From contig CM043944.1 in the NCBI GenBank assembly GCA_014529385.2, forward strand, positions 169,081,740-169,145,739: a stretch of DNA of 64,000 bases. Direction: 5' to 3'. Positions 21,838-35,920 of the stretch are shown piece by piece (positions within the stretch are counted from its first letter, which is position 1; each line of letters opens with the position of its first letter). Under the pieces are notes generated by a model. That model did not search any database. It had not been told where the DNA came from and saw nothing but the letters and a program-made list of their open reading frames with translations. The translations under genes were made by a program, and so were the position numbers. This stretch comes from Adiantum capillus-veneris. Its lineage: Eukaryota > Streptophyta > Polypodiopsida > Polypodiales > Pteridaceae.

Positions 21838-24800
21838 TTTACCAGTGGGAAACCTCAAAGCAAGGAAAACCCACCAAAAAGGTCATGTACAAGGGAAGGA
21901 ACACAAACTTGTTCGGCTGTACAAAAGGCTAAAAGCATTCATAAGAAAGCTAATGCATCTCTGGGGTGATATCACCAACTTCCAAGGCGAACTGCAAGGA
22001 TTGCCTAAGAGAAAGCTTGAAGAATGGGAAGGGATCTGCCTTAATGCGATGGAACATATAGCCATTACGCTGTCGCCATAAGGTCCAGTAAGCCCAGAAT
22101 CTGACCCACATGATGAAGACCGCGAAGTGCTGCAACGCCGGTGAAAAAATGCCAAATGTCCAAAACAGTTTATGGAAAACCACCGTGGGAAAACGGAGCC
22201 GCATGCACACCGATACACGGCGAAGGAAATCTCGAGTAATGTAACAATCCCACAACAAGTGACAGACATCCTCTTCCGCAATCGAGCAACGGAAACAAGA
22301 TGAAGGGCGAATATGACGTGCTGTAAGAAAAGTACCCACCGGAAGCACACCAAGCAAACAACGCCAAAGAAACAACCGCTCCTTCAAGGGCAAATGGCTT
22401 TTCCACAAAGCAGATAGAAGCTGCTTCCACCAAATGTCAGATTTATGCATGTGCCGAAGAGCATTACAATGATCAACAAGCCAAGGCTGAGGCAAAAGAA
22501 GAGCATAAACTCGACCAGCATAAATATCTTGAAAGGGCGTTTCTCGGAGATTCCAGTTAGACAAGCGATCACCATCACACATAGGTGAAATGGGCAAAAA
22601 ATTCAACCAGCATTTGCTGCAGTCTCTCCAGAGCTGACGGTAATGCATGCCCAATCCAAAACGGCGAGCGGTGAAGGGAAACTCCAAAGTGAATCTGGCT
22701 GCATCCACCACATCCTCAACTACTCGAATACCACGGCAAGAGAGGAAGTACGCCTGTCGAGGCGAGCGGTCAACCAAAGTAAGAGAGAAAGCCCGCTCCA
22801 TTGAAGACTCTCCAAACGAAGCGAATTTGCTTCTTGCCGAGCATTTTATGAAAGACGAACCGTAACCTCTTTCCAAGTAGAGAGAAAAAGTGGAAGCAAG
22901 TGGACATCCAGGAATATGCCCGTCTATCTTACCAAATACAATCTCCAAGATAGTTGATTGCCAGTGGCCAAATGAGGATGTAACAACATGCTGACTCAGA
23001 TATGCAAACATAAGAGTCCAAGGCTGAGATTGTTGCGCAAGTGTAGGCAATAACATAGCTTTCCTCGCAAGCGCATGCTTGCGCAAGTCCAAAATGTTCA
23101 GACCACCAAAGCGTTTAGGTGTACAAAGCTTCTCCATTGACATCAACCCAAACCTTTTTTGTGTGCATGAGTTCGCCACAAATGAGACAAAATGGCAATG
23201 CAATATTGGTAGAAAGAACTGAACATATGCCATCAGAACACACTAAACAATTTGCAGGCGAACATGCAGTGGCCATGTAGATAGCTTCCAGTAATGTAGT
23301 TTGACATTCAAGTGTTGCATAACCCAATCCACTTTTTGAGTGTGAGTGACATTCCATCCAATTGGAGATCCCAAATGCCTGGTGATCACATTTGGAGGAA
23401 CAATCTCACCTGGCCACAATAGACTGTGCCAATCGCAAGAACTAAGTAGCAGAAGCTTGGATTTATGAAAGTTGACTTTAAGACCGGCCGCAATCCCAAA
23501 CAATTCCAAAGCTTCCATAATCACTTGGACATCTCGTTGCTGGTTGCGAGGCTTAAACAACGAGACATCCACATAAGCCTGAACAATAAAGGTATGACCC
23601 GAGGGTAACTGCAAACCATGAAGACACTCTGCAGATCAAGATACATCAACAAAGGGTGAGAGGCAATAGCATACAACAAAGCACTAAGAGGGCAGCCTTG
23701 CCTAACCAAACAACCAACTGGCCACGATTCTATCAGTACCATCTAGGATCCCATAAGATGTACTACAAGCATACAAGAAAAAAACCACATTGGCCAATTT
23801 AGGACCAAACCCTAGACACCTCATCGTGGCAACAATGAAGTCCCACTGCATAGTGTCAAAGGCCTTTTCAATATTCACTTGCATGACCAACACATTTTGC
23901 TGCATGTACTTAGCATACTCCATGCCAATTATAACATTAGCCAAATTGTCCATGATTTGACGACGCGGAATGAAACCATATTGAGCCTGATGAAGTCCTG
24001 TAGTGTTAGCCAATATCTTGTAAACCACCGGCATCAAAGTAATAGGCCGCCAATGAGTGAAATGCTCGCAAAGCGCTTGCTTAGGCAGCAATTTAAGTAA
24101 ACCCTCTTTCCATGATAGTGGCAAATCCTGTTTCTCCCATGCTGTATTCAACATGAAAAGCAGTGGCTGTTCGAGAGCATCCCATAAGGAGAGGAAAAAT
24201 TCCATACTAAGCCCGTCCCAACCGGGAGATCGCCAACGGCCCAATGCAAGCAACGCACTAAGTAATTCACAGTAAGTGAAAGGATCCTCAAGGCATTGTG
24301 CATCTTGTGAAGACAGAATTGGATGAACACCGCTTGGCAAATAGTTGAAGATGGCTGAGAAGGAGCAACAAACACTTGTCGATAATGTGAAGCCATAACC
24401 TTAGCAAGTCCTGTTTCGAAGAAGTCCAAGCACCCGAGGGAAGCATAACCCGCTTGATTGTTTGGGAGACCCTTGTATGATGCAAATGCTTGAAAAATTG
24501 CTTCGAAAAATCCCTTTCTCCACATTCGAAACCACCTAAGCAGTAGAGGCTCCATTTTGCTTAGCTTCATTGGTTGGTTTACCTATAGGGATAGAGGTGG
24601 ACGAAGGAGTAGCTGAAAGAGGGGGTTGCAAGACTGGCTCTGGACATTCAGATTGCATATGGCCAAACTTACCACATCGAAAGTAGGAATTTGCAAATTT
24701 ACCCCATTTAAGTTTAAATGGACGCTTGCCCACCCATGGATCTCCTGAGTCAACCATAATCCCTTCGGGGGATTGTTTGTCAATGTCCCAAAGGACGCAA

Positions 24801-25470
24801 AACCTATTGGTGTTCGCATCCAACTTCGGGGGGCAAATCACCTTACCGAGCTGCGCAACCAACAATGGCAGGAAATGTCTCCATGTACGAGGGAAATCAA
24901 CAATTTCCACCCACGCCGGAAATTTGTGACGAATAAGACTCTGATAATCTTTAGTGAGAGTCCACGGCAAAACATGCAGCATCTGCGTATTAAAGAAGAG
25001 GGGAGACATCTCAAGCAAAAGATTTTTGGCTTCCATATCTGCTAACAAAACTTCATAAAATCCACGTGCCCCGAAGTAAACACCACGGACAACTTGTCTT
25101 TTAAGGAGAAAATCAACCTATTGTCCGACATCTTGCGCAGTAGGCATTCTCCTTGGGAAAAACAGGATGACTTCATTCATAGCATATTGCGCAACTGGGT
25201 CCATGAGGTCCTGCATGGGAATGTGCACCTCAAGAGCAGGCACCTGACCATTCCAAGCTTGTCGAGCCTCTTGAAAGTCCTCATATAGGCAAGCCTTGAT
25301 CTTCGAAGCAGCTTCCGAAGCAGGCTCCATAGCTCTCTGACACTTAAAACACACATCGTGTCGAACACAAATCAAGAAAATCTCGCCAAACAAAAGCAAA
25401 CGTCTTAAAAGATCTGCAAAAAATTGTGGAAGGAAATTGAAGTTATGTACACAGAAAACCACAACAGCGC
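21838..25470 (-). mobile_element. L1-type LINE (minus), endonuclease deleted
   Basis: Minus-strand order: ORF1 N-terminal part (25118-25462), ORF1 with a DUF4283-like body and a knuckle-like FRCGKFGHMQSEC (24536-25048), then after a short linker (HHTRVSQTIKRVMLPSGAW) the RT fingers (23702-24340: YGFIPRRQIMDNLANV, VNIEKAFDTMQW), the RT palm (23243-23742: RQGCPLSALLYAI) and the C-terminal region with a zf-RVT finger (21950-23233: CFRCSIAEEDVCHLLWDC). The APE endonuclease normally between ORF1 and RT is absent. The RT active site reads YVDV instead of YADD. The copy is dead. Confidence 0.85.
21950..23233 (-). pseudogene. L1 RT C-terminal region with zf-RVT domain
   Basis: A 427-codon open frame. 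The N-terminal third has the thumb-like TPKRFGGLNILDLRKHALARKA motif of plant L1 RT. The C-terminal part holds WKSHLPLKERLFLWRCLLGVLP and the zf-RVT cysteines and histidine (CFRCSIAEEDVCHLLWDC). It is the longest open piece of this LINE, separated from the RT palm by frameshifts. No RNase H domain is seen after it. Confidence 0.8.
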
Positions 25471-25852
25471 TACATCAACCCAACACTGTCCTTGCCCCAC
25501 TTTTGAGTATAACGAACTGTGAGTGTCCACAAAGTTTTTCGAATAAGTCGAGAAAAGAAACGGCAGCACGTGCTGGCTGAAATCACCTTCACAAACTGTG
25601 TCACACCCTTCAATTTACACCCCCGCAGGGTTGCAAAGTGCGCACACTACCAAATGAGGTGATGCAGAGAGAGCCTGTTGATGGGTGCAAAGTCTGTCAC
25701 ACAGGCAGAACACAGAGATGGCGAACTGCCTCTGGGTTGCAATCTCGCGCAGGAGGAGGTGCAGGCTCAGGCGTTGGCTCGCACAGGCGGAGAACAGACT
25801 CGCGTAGACTTCATTAACACACACATCTGTTAGCTCACACACACCAAGATGG

Positions 25853-27368
<1,516 letters not shown>

Positions 27369-27694
27369 TGTTGGGTTAAAGGTCCAAATGGCCCCCTTTG
27401 TGTATAGTTTTAAAGGTTATTAACCTTTGGCCAAGTTCACATTGAACTTGGCCACTAACTTTAATGTGAACTTGGCCACTAACTTTAAAATTGGTCCTAT
27501 ACATTTTAATAAAGGGAATGTGAGTTAATTTCAACTCACTCATTTATTGCCCCATCCATCAAGTAGCGCTCCCTCTCTCTCCCTCTTCGTCTGCTAGCGT
27601 CCTCCTTTCTGTTTGCACTCGCCCCTCTCCAAGGTGCACACCCTACACTTCTTCGCGTGCTCTTTCACTTGCACACACCGCTCCGCACTCATCA
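27369..27694 (+). repeat. 5' LTR of Co2
   Basis: A 326-bp LTR starting TGTTGGGTTAAAGG and ending ACTCATCA. It has a 23-bp local duplication (CTTGGCCACTAACTTTAA repeated, about 27440-27490) absent from the 303-bp partner. Confidence 0.9.
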
Positions 27695-28424
27695 ACTGGT
27701 ATCAGAGCATAATTAGGGTTTGCTCCCAAACCTGCAAACGCTGATTTTCAGCCAAGGAGGTCAACTTTCACGCAAGATTTTGCAATTTCATCGCCAGAGG
27801 ACTCGTCCCCGGACACTAGAGAGCTCCCGACAAGTCGAATTGACCTAAAACAGGCTGAAATTAGGTCAAAATCAACAAATTACAGGTTATGACAACAAAA
27901 TACAGGTTTTGTAAATGATGTATTGAGGTGTGGGAACATCTTTGCTAAGTCCTCGCTACCCGAAAACACTGGAATTGCCGAAAAACAGGTCCCAAAACAG
28001 GTATTTTCAGCAAATTTCAGATTTATGCAGGTTTTAGCAAGTTTTTTTATGATACGACTACATTGGGGAAAGTGCAAATTGATGCAATCTATGCACATTT
28101 GACAGGTTTTGGCTATGTATGACCATTTGTGGCTCAATTTCGTGCAATTTGATGCTACAAATTGTGCCTTTTGCTCATACATGCTTCTAAAGGCTATGAG
28201 GTTAAAAACAACTAAAATTGTTGTTTTTGAGCACAAATTCGCTCGCTGAAATTTCCTGTGCATAAATTTCAGAAATTGTTTTTGTGTCTAAATCGACCTA
28301 TTTTGCCCCAAATTGCTCATGTGACCATTTGGAGCTGCAGTGTACACCTCTGTGAGGCTATACTCCGATTTTTTGTGCATTTTGCCCAAAAATTCAGCGT
28401 AGTAGCCCTCTTACTCGTGCAACT

Positions 28425-29910
28425 ATGGCCTCATCTTCTTCGGATGTGAAGAATCTCTTCGAGATTACGAGGTTCGATGGAACAGGCTTCGACGTTTGGA
28501 AAGACAGGATCCAGGGAATCCTATTTCTTAAGGATTGTGAAGGGGCACTTGAACAGGTAAAGCCACATAATATGACGAATGAAGCATGGGTTAGCCTGAA
28601 AAGGAAGGCTGTTACATACATTAAAATGGCCATGACCGATGAAACAGTCATTGATGTGAAAGGTCTCACAAGTGCTTTTGATGTGTGGGAGAAGTTAAAG
28701 GGAATGTATGAGAATACAACGCCTGTTAACCAAGTGCATTTGATGTGAAAACTTGTTGGCATGCAACTAAATGAGTCCAAGAGCGCTGCAGAGCACTTGT
28801 CGTTGTTCGCAGGTAATTTGTCGCAGTTACAGGATTCAGGCTTGCCCCCTTTTGATGATAAGCTGAAAGCTATCTTCTTGCTTATGACCTTTGAGTCATG
28901 GGAAACATTGGTGGTTTCATTGTCCAATAACCCCAATTTGACCTTTGATGGTGTTAGGGGTTCTATCTTGAATGAGGAAATCAGGAGGAAAGCAAGTGGA
29001 GAGGGAGGTATCTCTGCCAACATGGTTAGAGGCAGGACAAAAAGAAGAATGCCTATGCACAAAGGAGTAAGAGTAAGAGTAAAGAAAGGGGAAATGCAAG
29101 CAAAGGCAAGGGTGATGTGACTTGCTATCAATGTGGCAAGAAAGGTCACAAGAAACCCGATTGCAGGTACTATAAAGCTGAGCTAGAACGAAAAAGAATG
29201 ACGGAGACAAAAAGAAAGAGAAGAAGGAAGTCAAGACAGATCCACATGATAGCTCAAAGGACAAAGAGAAGGCCAATGTGGCTTCTAGTGTTGTGATTGA
29301 GGAGCTGTCAGATGAAGAGGACATCTTGTGTGCCACTTCGTCAGATGATGATGCTTATGACTTTGATGCCTCGCTTAATGTTCATTCACAAGACATGCAG
29401 ATCACCAAGAGTGATCTTATTGATGCTTTGTTGGCTGTCAATGATGCATTATCCCAGACTTGGATTGTTGATTCCAGTGCTTCATTTCATGTGACTCCTA
29501 TCAAGGAGTGTTTCTCTACTTTTGATGCAGGCAAGCGTGGCCACGTATACCTTGGAAACAATCATGCATGTTCCATTGAGGGTATTGGCACTGTGCATCT
29601 CTCCATAGATGGCACAAATGAGCTTGTCTTGCATGATGTTAGATATGTGCCGGGAATAAAGAAGAGTCTGCTTTCTGTTGGTCAGATGGATATGCATGGT
29701 TACAACATCTTGTTTGAGAGAGGATCATGGAAAATGACTAAAGGCTCAAGGCTGATTGTAAAGGGCACAAAGAAAGGGACACTTTACTGCATACATGGAA
29801 AGGCCGTGTTGGGCAAGTTTATTGCATTGGCTGAAATTAACTCTCACATGGAGTTGTGGCACAAGAGGCTTGGCCATATGAGCCAAAAGGGCCTTTCTAA
29901 GCTTTGTATT
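28425..29910 (+). pseudogene. Copia gag-protease region of Co2 (broken)
   Basis: Gag starts MASSSSDVKNLFEITRFDG (28425). A nonsense codon at about 28746 splits gag, a frame change near 29030 leaves the knuckle (CYQCGKKGHKKPDC, about 29122-29163) in another frame, and the protease frame opens at 29278. The protease motif is WIVDSSASFHVTP, with Gly of the DSGA triad replaced by Ser, probably inactivating. The segment after the protease (YVPGIKKSLLSVGQMDMHG) is intact here and shows what Co1 has lost. The GAG-pre-integrase finger begins at ELWHKRLGHMSQ. Confidence 0.85.
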
Positions 29911-31640
29911 TGAACAAGCTTGATGCTAAAGGCACACAACTTGACTTTTGTAATGAATGTCAATATGGCAAGCAAGTAAAGCGTTCTTATTACTCTGGTG
30001 TCTCGTAAATCTTGTGTGCTTGATCTTGTACATTCTGATGTATGTAGCATGCCTACTAAGTCTATGGGAGGTGCATGCTATTTTGTCTGTTTTGTTGATG
30101 ATCATTCTAGGAAAATTTGGGTTTAATTGCTTAAATCTAAGGATGAAGCTTTTGCTGCGTTTAAGAAATTTCATGCATTTGTGACTACCCAAAGAGGTAG
30201 AAAGCTACAATGCTTGTGTACGGACAATGGGGGGGAGTTCACAAGTGCTGAATTTAACAAATTTTGTGAAAATTTGGACATTAAGAGGGAGCTAAGTGTG
30301 CCATACAGGCCCTCTTCCAATAAGACACTTTGTGAGAGGGTGAGATGCATGCTGTCCACAGCTAATCTCTCTCATGGATTTTTGGGAGAAGCTTTGAAAA
30401 CTGCAATGCATATATGCAATCGATCCCCTCACATGTCTTTGAAAGGTGACATCCCTGAAGAGGTTTGGTCTGGCAAGCCTGCTTCATATGATCACTTAAC
30501 ACATTTTTGGTTGCGAAGCTTTTGTGCATGTTAGACCTGAGTTGAGGAGTAAACTAGATGCCAAATCCATTAAAGGTCTTTTCATGGGATATGGTGAAGA
30601 AGGCGAAATGGGTTACAAGATTTGGTTACCTCAGCTCAAAAGGGTTGTACGCAGCCGGGATGTTGTTTTTAATGAGGCAAGGCTGCTTCAAAACAATTGT
30701 GCCTCAAAACATGACCATAAAAGGGTGAAATTTCAGCATGACCAGCCACCTGTTAGGTCTATTTTTGACCCTCAGGATGCACCACAAATGGCTGAAAATG
30801 TAGATGATCCAGTGGTGTTTGAGCCAGATGATGTTGGGCAGCAAATTGAGGCTCCTGAAGGGCATTTGCAGCCACGAAACAGTGCTGAAAATGATGTATA
30901 GCAGCCCATTGTTGATGATTTTGTAGTGCCACCTGATGTAAACCCATTTCCGGATAATGTGGATCATTGGGTGAGGCGGTCTACTCGTCAAAGACGGCCT
31001 GTGAGTCGATATGATCCCTCTTTGCATTACACTATGTTGACAGATGAGGGAGAGCCTCTTACGTATAAAGAGGCAAAGACATGTGAGCACAGAGACAAGT
31101 GGGAGCTTGCTATGCAGGAAGAGATTAAAGCTTTGCATGCTAATCATACTTGGGATTTGGTTGAATTGCCCAAAGGAAGGAAGGCTATTCCTAACAAATG
31201 GGTGTATAAAATCAAAACTGTTGATGCAAAACCCAAGTATAAGGCAAGGCTTGTGGCAAAGGGATATGTTCAAACTAAGGGCATAGACTTTGAGGAAGTG
31301 TTCTCTCCTGTTGTGAAGATGACCACTTTGCATGTATTGTTTGCCATTGTGGCTGCTCTTGATTTGGAAATGGACCAAATGGATGTACATACCGCTTTCT
31401 TGCATGGTGATGTGGAAGAAGAGCTTTACATGAAGCAACCCGAGGGTTTTGTCATCCTTGGCAAGGAACATTTGGTATGTATGCTCAATAGAAGCTTGTA
31501 TGGGCTGAAACAATCATGTAGACAGTGGTACAAGAAGTTTGATCGCTTCATGCTTAAACATGGTTACAAAGCAGCCATGCAGACCATTGTTTGTATACCA
31601 AACGTGATGAGGATGGCAGCCCTATTATTCTTGTGCTCTA
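29911..31640 (+). pseudogene. Copia integrase and RT N-terminal region of Co2 (broken)
   Basis: Integrase pieces: [13 protein letters not shown] near 29960, CTDNGGEFTSAEFNKFC near 30220 and, after an internal deletion removing the residues around the catalytic Glu (RPSSNKTLCERV), the rest of the core to 30530. The linker and RT start lie at 30524-31645 (WVYKIKTVDAKPKYKA, AFLHGDVEEELYMKQPEGF). Stops at about 30899 and 31640. The integrase lacks its Glu motif and is dead. Confidence 0.85.
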
Positions 31641-32598
31641 TGTAGACGATATGTTGATAGCTGCAAAGAAAAGAAGCATTGTTGATGCTCTTAAAGGGTA
31701 GCTGAAATCTGCGTTTTCAATGAAAGACCTTGGGGCAGCTGAACATATACTTGGAGTGCGTGTTACACGGCAAAGAGACAAGCGCCTATTGTATTTGTCG
31801 CAAGAAACGTACATTGAAAAGGTGCTGGACAGATTTAACATGGCTGAAGCAAAGCCTCTTGGCGTGCCATTACAGCCATATGTCAAGATCTCCAAGGATG
31901 ATTGTCCCAAGTCAAAGGAAGAAGCCAATGACATGCAAAGTGTGCCATACGCTTCAGCTTGTGGTTCACTTATGTATGCTATGGTTGCTACTAGGGCTGA
32001 CATAGCCCTCGCAGTGGGAGTTGTGAGCCGGTTTATGGCTAATCCAGGCAGGTTGCATTGGGATGCAATGAAGGCCATTATGAGGTACTTGAAAGGGACT
32101 AAAAACAAATGCCTCTGCTATGGTAAAGGACCATTGGAGTTGAAGGGATTTTGTGACTCTGACATGGCTGGTGATGTGGATACCCGAAAATCCACAAGCG
32201 GCTATGTGTTTACTCTTGCGGGAGGTGTTGTTTTATGGTGTTCTCGATTGCAAAAGATTGTTGAATTGTCTACGACAGAGGCTGAATATATTTCAGTCAC
32301 TGAAGCTTCCAAAGAAGCCATTTGGTTGTCACGTTTATGCAATGAGTTTGGTTTGCTTGCGAAGGCACCTATGCTTGGTTATGATAGCCAGAGTGCCATA
32401 TGTCTGACAAAGAATGCCATGTTTCATGCACGCACAAAGCATATTGATGTGCGGTATCACTTCATACGAGAAGTGCTTGAGGATGGCCTTATTACATTGG
32501 CTAAGGTCCATACATCACAAAATCTAGCAGATGCTCTCACTAAGTGCTTATCCAAAGCACAACATCATCTATGCATAGAGATGGTGGGAGTCACGTAA
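31641..32598 (+). pseudogene. Copia RT catalytic end and RNase H of Co2
   Basis: The LYVDDMLIAAK motif (about 31630-31665) lies in the frame that opens at 31720 but is separated from it by a TAG near 31701. From 31720 the frame is open to 32598 with KDLGAAEHILGVRV, DMAGDVDTRKSTSGYVF (RNase H), STTEAEYISVTEASKEA and the terminal DALTKCLSKAQHHLC. This is the best-preserved part of the element. Confidence 0.88.
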
Positions 32599-32633
32599 CT
32601 TAGAGGCGCCATTTATGCCTTTAAGTGGGAGGT

Positions 32634-32936
32634 TGTTGGGTTAAAGGCCCAAATGGTCCCCTTTGTGTATAGTTTTAAAGGTTATTAACCTTTTGCCAAG
32701 TTCACATTGAACTTGGTCACTAACTTTAAAATTGGTTCTATACATTTTAATAAAGGGAATGTGAGTTAATTTCAACTCACTCACTTATACCCCCATCCAT
32801 CGAGTAGCGCTCCCTCTTTCTCCCTCTTCGTTCTGGTAGCGCCCTCCTGTCTGTTTGCACTCGCCCCTCTCCAAGGTGCACACCCTGCACTTCTTCGCGT
32901 GCTCTTTCACTTGCACACACCGCTCCGCACTCATCA
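32634..32936 (+). repeat. 3' LTR of Co2
   Basis: A 303-bp LTR directly following the polypurine tract and ending at the CCATG duplication. It resembles the 5' LTR apart from the 23-bp duplication. Confidence 0.9.
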
Positions 32937-32941
32937 CCATG

Positions 32942-35915
32942 TACTTGAAACCATGATGTCATCTCCCTATACCAACATGCTGTATCTTCTTGTATAGCTA
33001 ACTGTTGAGAGGACTCGAGAGCTAGGCGGGCATATCTGTCTCTGGGGAGGCCCCACAAGCGATGTATGAAGGAGACTGATCTGGTAATCGCCTCAACCAC
33101 TAGTGGGGGGGCAGCTAGCTCTGCTCGAATAATGTCATGTGGTACTGAAGCCTTGGCTCTAATAAGCGGCGAGATTATAGAGACCAGAGGCTTCTCCATG
33201 TCTCCCCATCCATAAGCACGACCCGACCTCCAATCAAGGCCCCCATATCTAATCCACCCAATGCTGCATATGCTGTGGTCAGTCTAGTCTCTGCTGCTCT
33301 CCTCAATGAAAATGTTGGTCCACTAAAGACCACCCCAAGGTAGGTGTAAGCATTTGTATATTCCTCTGTCTCATGGCCGTACGTGAATGCGGGTGTTGGT
33401 CGCCCGGTCCACTGTGGGGTGGTGTTAAACACCATAACCTTGGTTTTCCCAAGGTTGAGAGACAAACCATTGTCGGAGCAAACCTATGCAAAGCATCCAA
33501 GTGATGTTGCATCCCCTTTGAGTGCACCTCTTCACCCTCTCTCTCAATATAGTCAGAAACTTCATCCACATACATATCAAATAGAGTAGGAGAGAGTGGG
33601 CAGCCGTGCTTCACCCCGATAGTGGAGTGAACTAATATAGATAACCCCTCTAGAGTGTGTACATGCCCCACTACTGACCTGTATAATGCCATGATCCCCC
33701 CAAATCAGCTCTGGCGGTACTCCTATCTCCTGTAATCTGCACATCAATCTAGCTTTGGGCAGTGTGTCAAATGCTTTGTGGAATTCCATAAAGCTACAAT
33801 AGATCAGTCTTCCATGTGATCTGCCCTCCTTAATAATGGCTCTGAGTGTCAAAATGTGGCCAAGAGTAGAAAAACCTCTCTTGAACCCTACCTGCCCGGC
33901 TGCGCTTATACCCTCCCTCTTTGTCCATCTACTTAGGTGCTATTGAAGAATGGATGTGTACAAGTGAGCCAATGTGTGTCCAATCATGATAGTGCGATAA
34001 TTCCCAAGCTGCGTGGGTCTCTTGACTTGAAGATACGTACAAGAGTAGATAATCTCCAAGTATTAGGCAAGCCCTCACACATGGCACAGTTGACCATCAC
34101 TGCTAGAAGCTCTGCGAGCAGATTCCTGGCATGTATAAAATGCTCAGCCACTAAGCTATCATGATCATATGCTCTCCCAGTCCTCATCCTATCAATGGCC
34201 TTCTTCACCATGCCTCACCTGAGTCTTGACTCAAGAATAGCTGATACAGAACTTGCTCTAGTCGAGCCAAAAATGCCCTCTTCTTTCGCCGCACTAGGCG
34301 TCGGAAGGCAATCCGTGACTGTCTGAGAGTGATGCCCCCCCAAAGCACCTCTCTCTGAAGCCTGGCTCTCGTCTCGCGGCACTCCTCATCATATGAGTTG
34401 TTTTGGGGCACTGTGCCATGACATAATCTAGTGTGCTGGCTCCATGTGTGTGTGGAAAGCATGTAAAATCTCTCGGAGTGGGAAATCTCTTTAGGCCATT
34501 CAAAATGGCCAATCCATGTGCAATCCCCATGTCTATCAAGTGTCGTCCATACTCTGTATGCTCCACATCTTGTGATAATCTAGATAGACCAGTCTCTGCA
34601 ACATCTAGCTCCCCCAACATCTCCTCTCAAGTATCATAAAATACTGTTTGGTGATGGGCAGTCCTAGCATTGAAATTCCCTAGGATGATAATGTCACCAT
34701 CCTTAGAGAACTCCCATATGCCATCATCCAAAATAGAAAAGGGGGACTATCCTCTAGGTGGTGCATATATTGACGTGCTCAGAGGAAAATAGCAAATAGC
34801 AATGTAGAGGTATTTGCCTATCTCTGCTCTCAATCTCACTGACATGTACCTAGCGTGCTTATCCCTGTGGGCTATATGTAATGATTGCAACTCCTCCCTG
34901 AATAAAATTGCCATTCTCCTTGAGCCCCGTCCTTTGTGCTCTGATCGATTCTCCTGTCTGCAAGCTGTCTCACATTTGTATCCGTTGACATACGGCATAG
35001 ATTGCCTAGGGGCCTGATGTGTCTTAGAGTAGAAGATGATGTCCCTCCCAATGAAACTATCCTCCAAAGCACCCACATCAAGGCGTAGAGATCCATGACA
35101 ATTCCAATTAGCAACTTTGAGTGTGGTCCCACAGGTCTCGCGCCGTCATGCGGAGCGCCTCTCCATAATAACCACTCTTCCATCTGTATAGGAGGCCAAT
35201 TTTCCTTTCTCTCAAGCTGTCCTTATCTCAGGCATAACTTCTTGCATATGAGCAAGCTGTGAGAGTGTGAGGTCTCCCCAAGTATATCCCCGTCTTCTTT
35301 AGTGTAGGACGCTTCTTCAAGAAATCCTTCTTTGCTTCGAATGGAGGGGAAGCGAAGGATCAATGCTTTTTTCTTTGAAGTCTCCCCATTTCCTTCTCGC
35401 TTCTTCCCCAGTCCCCATGCCTTTGTGTGAGTGGCCTCACTACCCATCGTACTAAGAAGTTCTTTGACTTCCCCCTCCACATCATCACGGTCTTTTAGAC
35501 CGGTCACTCATACATGTAATGCTCTAGCCTTCCTCCTTTGCTCTTCTCTAGGGTCATGTTGATGATTGTGGGAGTGGGGATGGTTGTTGGTTCTTCCCCT
35601 TTGGCTTTCTTGGCGACTTCTATCCATTTCTCGGCCTCATCTACCTTCTTCTGTGTTTTCGTGATTACATTTACCCACGATGACGTCTTCACCTCATGTT
35701 GCTTCTCTTCTTCTTTGATCTTCCGCACTTGTTCTTCGATGCCCTTGAGTTCCTCTATCATCGAGGGCTGGATTTCTCCTCCTTCAAGGCCTCTCCTCGC
35801 TCTAGTTTCTGCAAGCTCTCGCTTGAGGGCTGAGACTTCCTCCCAGAGCGCTTGGTTGGACTTCCGCCTGAAAGTCTTCTTTCTCCTTTTTCCATTGCTT
35901 GCCCTCGTTGAAGAC
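32942..35915 (-). mobile_element. LINE copy R-B, central part (ORF1 C-terminus, endonuclease, RT)
   Basis: Minus-strand relics in order: ORF1 coiled-coil-like helix and RRM-like part (35223-35915, TPTIINMTLEKSK, KALILRFPSIRSKEGF), endonuclease (34294-35183, LGNFNAR-like region near 34660, DYVMAQCPK near 34430), RT start (33984-34211, KKAIDRMRTGRAYDHDSLVA), RT palm (33303-33852, KAFDTLPKARLMCRLQEIGV, IGVKHGCPLSPTLFDMYVDEV), then the region after RT (32950-33465). The stretch that should hold YADD near 33520 is deleted or frameshifted. Broken throughout. Confidence 0.82.
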
Positions 35916-35920
35916 CATTT

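Larger units (their letters stand above)
27369..32936 (+). mobile_element. Complete Copia retrotransposon, Co2
   Basis: A 5568-bp plus-strand sister of Co1, with target duplication CCATG at 27364-27368 and 32937-32941. 5' LTR 27369-27694, primer-binding site TGGTATCAGAGC at 27697-27708, polypurine tract TTAAGTGGGAGGT (32621-32633), 3' LTR 32634-32936. Gag-to-RNase H order as in Co1. It inserted into LINE copy R-B. Several nonsense and frameshift mutations make it non-autonomous. Confidence 0.95.
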
